Shown in pieces: positions 63,258-64,000 of a stretch of 64,000 nucleotides of DNA. The notes beneath the pieces were generated by a model. It ran no database searches. It saw nothing but the letters and a program-made list of their open reading frames with translations, and was not told the origin of the DNA. The stretch comes from Pseudomonas viridiflava. GTDB lineage: Bacteria; Pseudomonadota; Gammaproteobacteria; Pseudomonadales; Pseudomonadaceae. A program made the translations under genes and the position numbers. The stretch covers positions 62,001 to 126,000 of the forward strand of contig NZ_UTBZ01000155.1 in the NCBI RefSeq assembly GCF_900580865.1, given 5' to 3'. Each line of letters opens with the position of its first letter. Positions within the stretch are counted from its first letter, which is position 1.

Positions 63258-64000
63258 TTAGCCGGGATAAACGGGGTAGTCGGTGTAGCCCTCAGCGGTG
63301 CCGCCATACACCGTCGCCGGGTTCAACGCATTCAAGGGCCAGTCATTGGCAATCCGCGCCGGCAGATCGGGGTTGGCCATGAACGGGCGACCGAAAGCGA
63401 CGAAGTCTGCCAGGCCGGAATCGAGCAGTTGCGCTCCGGATTCTGCGGTGTAACGCCCGGCATAAATGATCGCGCCGCTGAAGGTGTCGCGCACCGCCTG
63501 GCGGAACGTTTGTGGCATAGCCGGCGCGTTGTCCCAATCAGCTTCGGCGATCGACAGGTAGGCGATGCCCACGTCCTGCAGCACTTTGATCGCTTCGATG
63601 TAGGTGGTGTGCGGATCTTCCTCGACCATGCCCAGGTAAGTGCGCGCTTCATCGGTGGTGGTAAACAGCGGGGCGAAACGCACGCCGACTTTTTCCTTGC
63701 CGATGCACTCGGCGACGCCGGCGACCACTTCCTTGAGAAAGCGCAGGCGATTGTGCAACGAACCACCGTACTGATCGTTGCGCAAATTGCTGTGGGCGGA
63801 GATGAACTGGTTCACCAGATAACCGTTGGCGCAGTGCAATTCGATGCCGTCGAAACCAGCGTCCATGGCGTTGCGTGCGGCCTGGATGTACAGCTGAACC
63901 AGTTCCTGCACTTCATCGGTGCTCAGCGCACGAGGTGCCGACGGTGGCACCAGTTCACCGGCGCCGGGCGCGGTTTCGATAAACACGCTGACCCGATCGG
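63258..64000 (-). CDS. Old yellow enzyme (NemA/XenB-type alkene reductase), 5' end outside window
   Basis: This is an FMN/NADPH-dependent enoate, nitroester or xenobiotic reductase. The C-terminal 247 residues are present and the frame stays open to the window edge, so the N-terminus lies beyond 64000. Diagnostic stretches are FIQAARNAMDAGFDGIELHCANGYLVNQF (the HxANGYL motif), NLRNDQYGGSLHNRLRFLKEV, KVGVRFAPLF and the FMN phosphate-binding segment AIIYAGRYT followed by LADFVAFGRPFMANPDLPARI. HCANGYL has Cys where HAANGYL is usual. The product ends TDYPVYPG. Physiological substrate is unknown. Confidence 0.9.
   Translation of the reverse strand, partial: DRVSVFIETAPGAGELVPPSAPRALSTDEVQELVQLYIQAARNAMDAGFDGIELHCANGYLVNQFISAHSNLRNDQYGGSLHNRLRFLKEVVAGVAECIGKEKVGVRFAPLFTTTDEARTYLGMVEEDPHTTYIEAIKVLQDVGIAYLSIAEADWDNAPAMPQTFRQAVRDTFSGAIIYAGRYTAESGAQLLDSGLADFVAFGRPFMANPDLPARIANDWPLNALNPATVYGGTAEGYTDYPVYPG

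Overview
The window comes from a Pseudomonas of the P. fluorescens group. The signs are high GC with strong third-position GC bias, Pseudomonas REP hairpins built on GTGGGAGCGAGCCTGCTCGC, ECF sigma/FecR/TonB-receptor triplets, CACHE-GGDEF proteins, and above all a three-gene cyclic lipopeptide NRPS locus flanked by LuxR regulators and a NodT/MacA/MacB exporter.

Layout. 1-3336: the tail of an ABC-transporter substrate-binding protein, then three small two-helix membrane proteins of unknown function, two of them clear paralogues. A 35-bp sequence is repeated upstream of two of these genes. An XRE regulator/membrane-protein pair with two matching palindromic operators sits between them. 3356-4500: a shared terminator and a PCuAC/SCO1 copper-delivery pair. 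4658-49103: the lipopeptide island, in order luxR-nodT (minus strand), three NRPS genes (7357-44875, plus strand), macA-macB (plus), and a second luxR (minus). 49239-51669: a diguanylate cyclase and a YcaC-type hydrolase. 51738-55785: a TonB receptor with FecR and FecI under a candidate Fur box. 55823-62977: an MFS transporter, a second CACHE-GGDEF cyclase, a hybrid PAS histidine kinase and an Fe-S photolyase. 63258-64000: an old-yellow-enzyme reductase cut by the window edge.

How the island works. The NRPS has 2+4+5 = 11 modules. It starts with a lipoinitiation condensation domain and ends in tandem thioesterases. Reading the A-domain specificity residues directly gives Leu-acidic-Thr-Leu-Leu-Ser-Leu-Ser-Leu-Ile/Val-acidic. 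There are no epimerization domains; chirality is set by dual C/E domains. Their placement predicts D at residues 1-6 and 8, and L at 7, 9, 10 and 11. Order and chirality both match the amphisin-family lipoundecapeptide lokisin (from memory: 3-hydroxydecanoyl-Leu-Asp-aThr-Leu-Leu-Ser-Leu-Ser-Leu-Ile-Asp, closed between Thr3 and the C-terminus). NodT, MacA and MacB probably form the export complex. Both luxR leaders carry a CANGGANG Rsm-binding motif at the same distance from the start codon, and one also has a GGA-loop hairpin, so GacS/GacA-Rsm control of the regulators is likely.

The lipopeptide is probably a known family. The less described elements are the Rsm-type leader architecture of both regulators, the palindrome ahead of the first NRPS gene, the REP pair inside the NRPS operon, and the small membrane-protein family with its repeated upstream element.
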